Below are positions 5,139 to 6,440 of a stretch of 6,440 nt of DNA, piece after piece. A model generated the notes under the pieces. The model did no database searches. It was not told the origin of the DNA and saw nothing but the letters and a program-made list of their open reading frames with translations. Position 1 is the first letter of the stretch. The number at the start of each line of letters is the position of its first letter. The stretch spans positions 1 through 6,440 of the forward strand of contig JANZZA010000248.1 in the NCBI GenBank assembly GCA_026419655.1. Direction: 5' to 3'. The DNA comes from Armatimonadota bacterium. GTDB lineage: Bacteria; Armatimonadota; Zipacnadia; Zipacnadales; FEN-943. A program made the position numbers and the translations under genes.

Positions 5139-6284
5139 ATGGTATTGCCCTCGACAGAAAAACTTCTTTGCGACCTTGTAGCCCTGCCCTCGGTAAACCC
5201 CGAGGGCGGGCCGGCCGACCCTGCTTACTCCGGAGAACAACGGGTCGCGGAATACCTTGCGGATTTCTGGCGTTGCCACCGGATTGATTTTGAACGCTAT
5301 GAAGTTTTGCCTGGTCGAGAGAATGTGATAGCCCGCGTGGAGGTGCCTGGCCGACCTGTGCTCTTGCTGGAAGGCCATATGGACACCATCCCACCGCATC
5401 CCGAGGATACGGCGCCCTTCACGCCTCGTATCCAGGGCGAGCGTCTTTACGGCCTTGGGGCCTGCGATGCGAAGGCGTCCCTGGCGGCGATGATGTGGGC
5501 GGTTGCTTCCGCGGCCCGTGACGGTGCCCTCTCGTGCTCCGTGATTATGGCTGCCACGGTGGATGAGGAACACAGCTTCTGCGGAGCAACTGCTCTCATC
5601 AACCGGGGCCTGCGCGCAGACGAGGCTATCGTCGGCGAGCCGACCGGTCTTCAAGTGGTGGTGGCCCACAAGGGGGCAATTCGCTGGCGCCTTGTCACCC
5701 ATGGCCGGGCCGGCCATTCCTCGGCGCCGATTTCTTCGCATAATGCCATTTACCGCATGGCCCGCCTTGTCGAAGCTCTGCAGGCCTATGCAACCGTACT
5801 GGAAGCTGTGCCGCCCCACCCCCTTGTCGGCACGCCGTCCCTCAGCGTCGGTACCATCGCCGGCGGCACCCGTGTCAATGTCGTGCCAGACCGCTGCCAG
5901 ATTACCGTTGACCGCCGCCTGGTTCCCGGCGAGGCCTTTGACGAAGCAGAGGCCGACTTGTGCCGGTTCCTTCGCCGGGTGCTGGGCGAGGATTTTCACT
6001 ACGAAAGCCAGGTTCTTCTACGCGACCCGCCGCTGGAGCCCGACTCGAACCGAGGTGCAGCCGCGCGGGTGACACAGGCTGCCAGGAAAGCCGGTGTAGA
6101 AGCCAACGCTATAGGCCTGCCGTATTGCACCAACGCCTCGAAATACGCCGCGTCAGGGGTTGCGTCGGTAGTCTTTGGCCCCGGCGAACCAGCCCAGGCC
6201 CATGCTGCTGAAGAGTGGGTTGCTCTTCCGAGCGTGCAAGCTGCGGCTTCTATTTACCGCCATTGCATCGCCCAATGGACCTGA
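5139..6284 (+). CDS. M20-family metallohydrolase (ArgE/DapE-type deacylase or peptidase)
   Basis: A cytoplasmic di-zinc amidohydrolase of the family that includes acetylornithine deacetylase, succinyl-diaminopimelate desuccinylase and YgeY-like proteins. The protein is 381 residues, normal length, with no signal peptide. The metal and catalytic set is complete: His80 and Asp82 in EGHMDT, bridging Asp110 in GLGACDAKAS, general base Glu143 with ligand Glu144 in TVDEEHS, Glu167 in GEPT, and His355 in AQAHAAEEW. The inserted dimerisation domain starts near residue 178, with HGRAGHSSAP (188-197) and TRVNVVPDRCQITVDRR (244-260). The YCTNAS segment (329-334) sits where ArgE proteins usually have a TDA/TDG-type sequence and recalls YgeY-like members, so I leave the substrate open and give no symbol. 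ATG at 5139 is the start; only a weak GGCGG (5125-5129) precedes it. It follows tRNA-Pro by 58 bp and no arginine or lysine pathway genes are nearby. Confidence 0.92.
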   Translation: MVLPSTEKLLCDLVALPSVNPEGGPADPAYSGEQRVAEYLADFWRCHRIDFERYEVLPGRENVIARVEVPGRPVLLLEGHMDTIPPHPEDTAPFTPRIQGERLYGLGACDAKASLAAMMWAVASAARDGALSCSVIMAATVDEEHSFCGATALINRGLRADEAIVGEPTGLQVVVAHKGAIRWRLVTHGRAGHSSAPISSHNAIYRMARLVEALQAYATVLEAVPPHPLVGTPSLSVGTIAGGTRVNVVPDRCQITVDRRLVPGEAFDEAEADLCRFLRRVLGEDFHYESQVLLRDPPLEPDSNRGAAARVTQAARKAGVEANAIGLPYCTNASKYAASGVASVVFGPGEPAQAHAAEEWVALPSVQAAASIYRHCIAQWT

Positions 6285-6291
6285 TCGGCTC

Positions 6292-6323
6292 CGCCCCGCA
6301 GTTATCGGGCGAGGTTTTTCTTT
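6292..6323 (+). terminator. Probable intrinsic terminator of the M20 hydrolase gene
   Basis: CGCCC (6292-6296) pairs with GGGCG (6307-6311); a bulged C then allows G6298-C6306, with a seven-base loop. AGG and a T-rich run (TTTTTCTTT, 6315-6323) follow. It begins seven bases after the stop codon. Confidence 0.6.
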
Positions 6324-6440
6324 CCTGCTTTATCTGTCTTATCGCCGTATTGAGACCCCACTGCCGCAGGTAGCGGTGGCCCTTGCCCCATCTGGCACGC
6401 AGGTTGCAGCCGTGTAAACAACAGGCCAACGTTGTCTCAG

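Noticed and set aside
5136..5999. Open frame antisense to the M20 hydrolase gene
   Set aside because: It mirrors a secure coding region and shows no recognisable protein features.
1..6440. Defence system, CRISPR array, phage or plasmid module
   Set aside because: No regularly spaced repeats, no integrase, transposase, nuclease or toxin-antitoxin signature. All recognisable genes are metabolic or translational.

Overview
The window (high GC, bacterial gene style, short leaders, encoded tRNA CCA) looks like ordinary chromosomal housekeeping DNA of a bacterium, interrupted by unusually long gene-poor spacers that carry short inverted-repeat elements. The taxonomic source cannot be fixed from sequence alone. 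SerRS, PlsC, HpaI-type aldolase and M20 hydrolase are all of bacterial type, and Shine-Dalgarno sequences precede serS and the aldolase gene. No signature of a phage, plasmid, CRISPR array or defence island is visible.

Layout. Bases 1-572 (+) hold the 3' part of a PlsC-type 1-acylglycerol-3-phosphate acyltransferase, cut by the window edge. It converges on an orphan multi-spanning membrane protein (619-1293, minus), with a strong hairpin (600-630) between the two. A spacer at 1294-1597 holds a degenerate ~122-bp inverted-repeat element. Next is an HpcH/HpaI-family aldolase (1598-2371, minus). A 1.17-kb gene-free stretch (2372-3538) follows. Its right half contains two adjacent MITE-like elements (3064-3179 and 3220-3341), each bounded by terminal inverted repeats and by direct repeats that look like target-site duplications. 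It ends in a candidate promoter and a good ribosome binding site for serS (3539-4825, +), a complete seryl-tRNA synthetase. Then comes a spacer with a perfect 8-bp hairpin, a promoter-like sequence and tRNA-Pro(CGG) (5005-5080, +). An M20-family deacylase of the ArgE/DapE type (5139-6284, +) follows and ends at a probable intrinsic terminator (6292-6323). Bases 6324-6440 hold no gene I can support.

The genes do not form one pathway. They are single-gene or near-single-gene units: lipid synthesis, an unknown membrane protein, a carbon-acid aldolase, two translation genes (serS, tRNA-Pro) and an amidohydrolase. The serS, tRNA and M20 genes share strand and could be partly co-transcribed, although the tRNA seems to have its own promoter.

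The most notable content is the set of short non-coding repeats sharing the end core GACTGYTGMAAAA. At least two and probably three copies are 116-122 bp long, and there are two weaker candidates, all outside genes and with no transposase in the window. The best copy (3220-3341) has perfect 16-bp terminal repeats and a perfect 8-bp flanking duplication. A second curiosity is that the tRNA-Pro leader base-pairs with the discriminator and CC of its own 3' end. I see no convincing new multi-gene system here.
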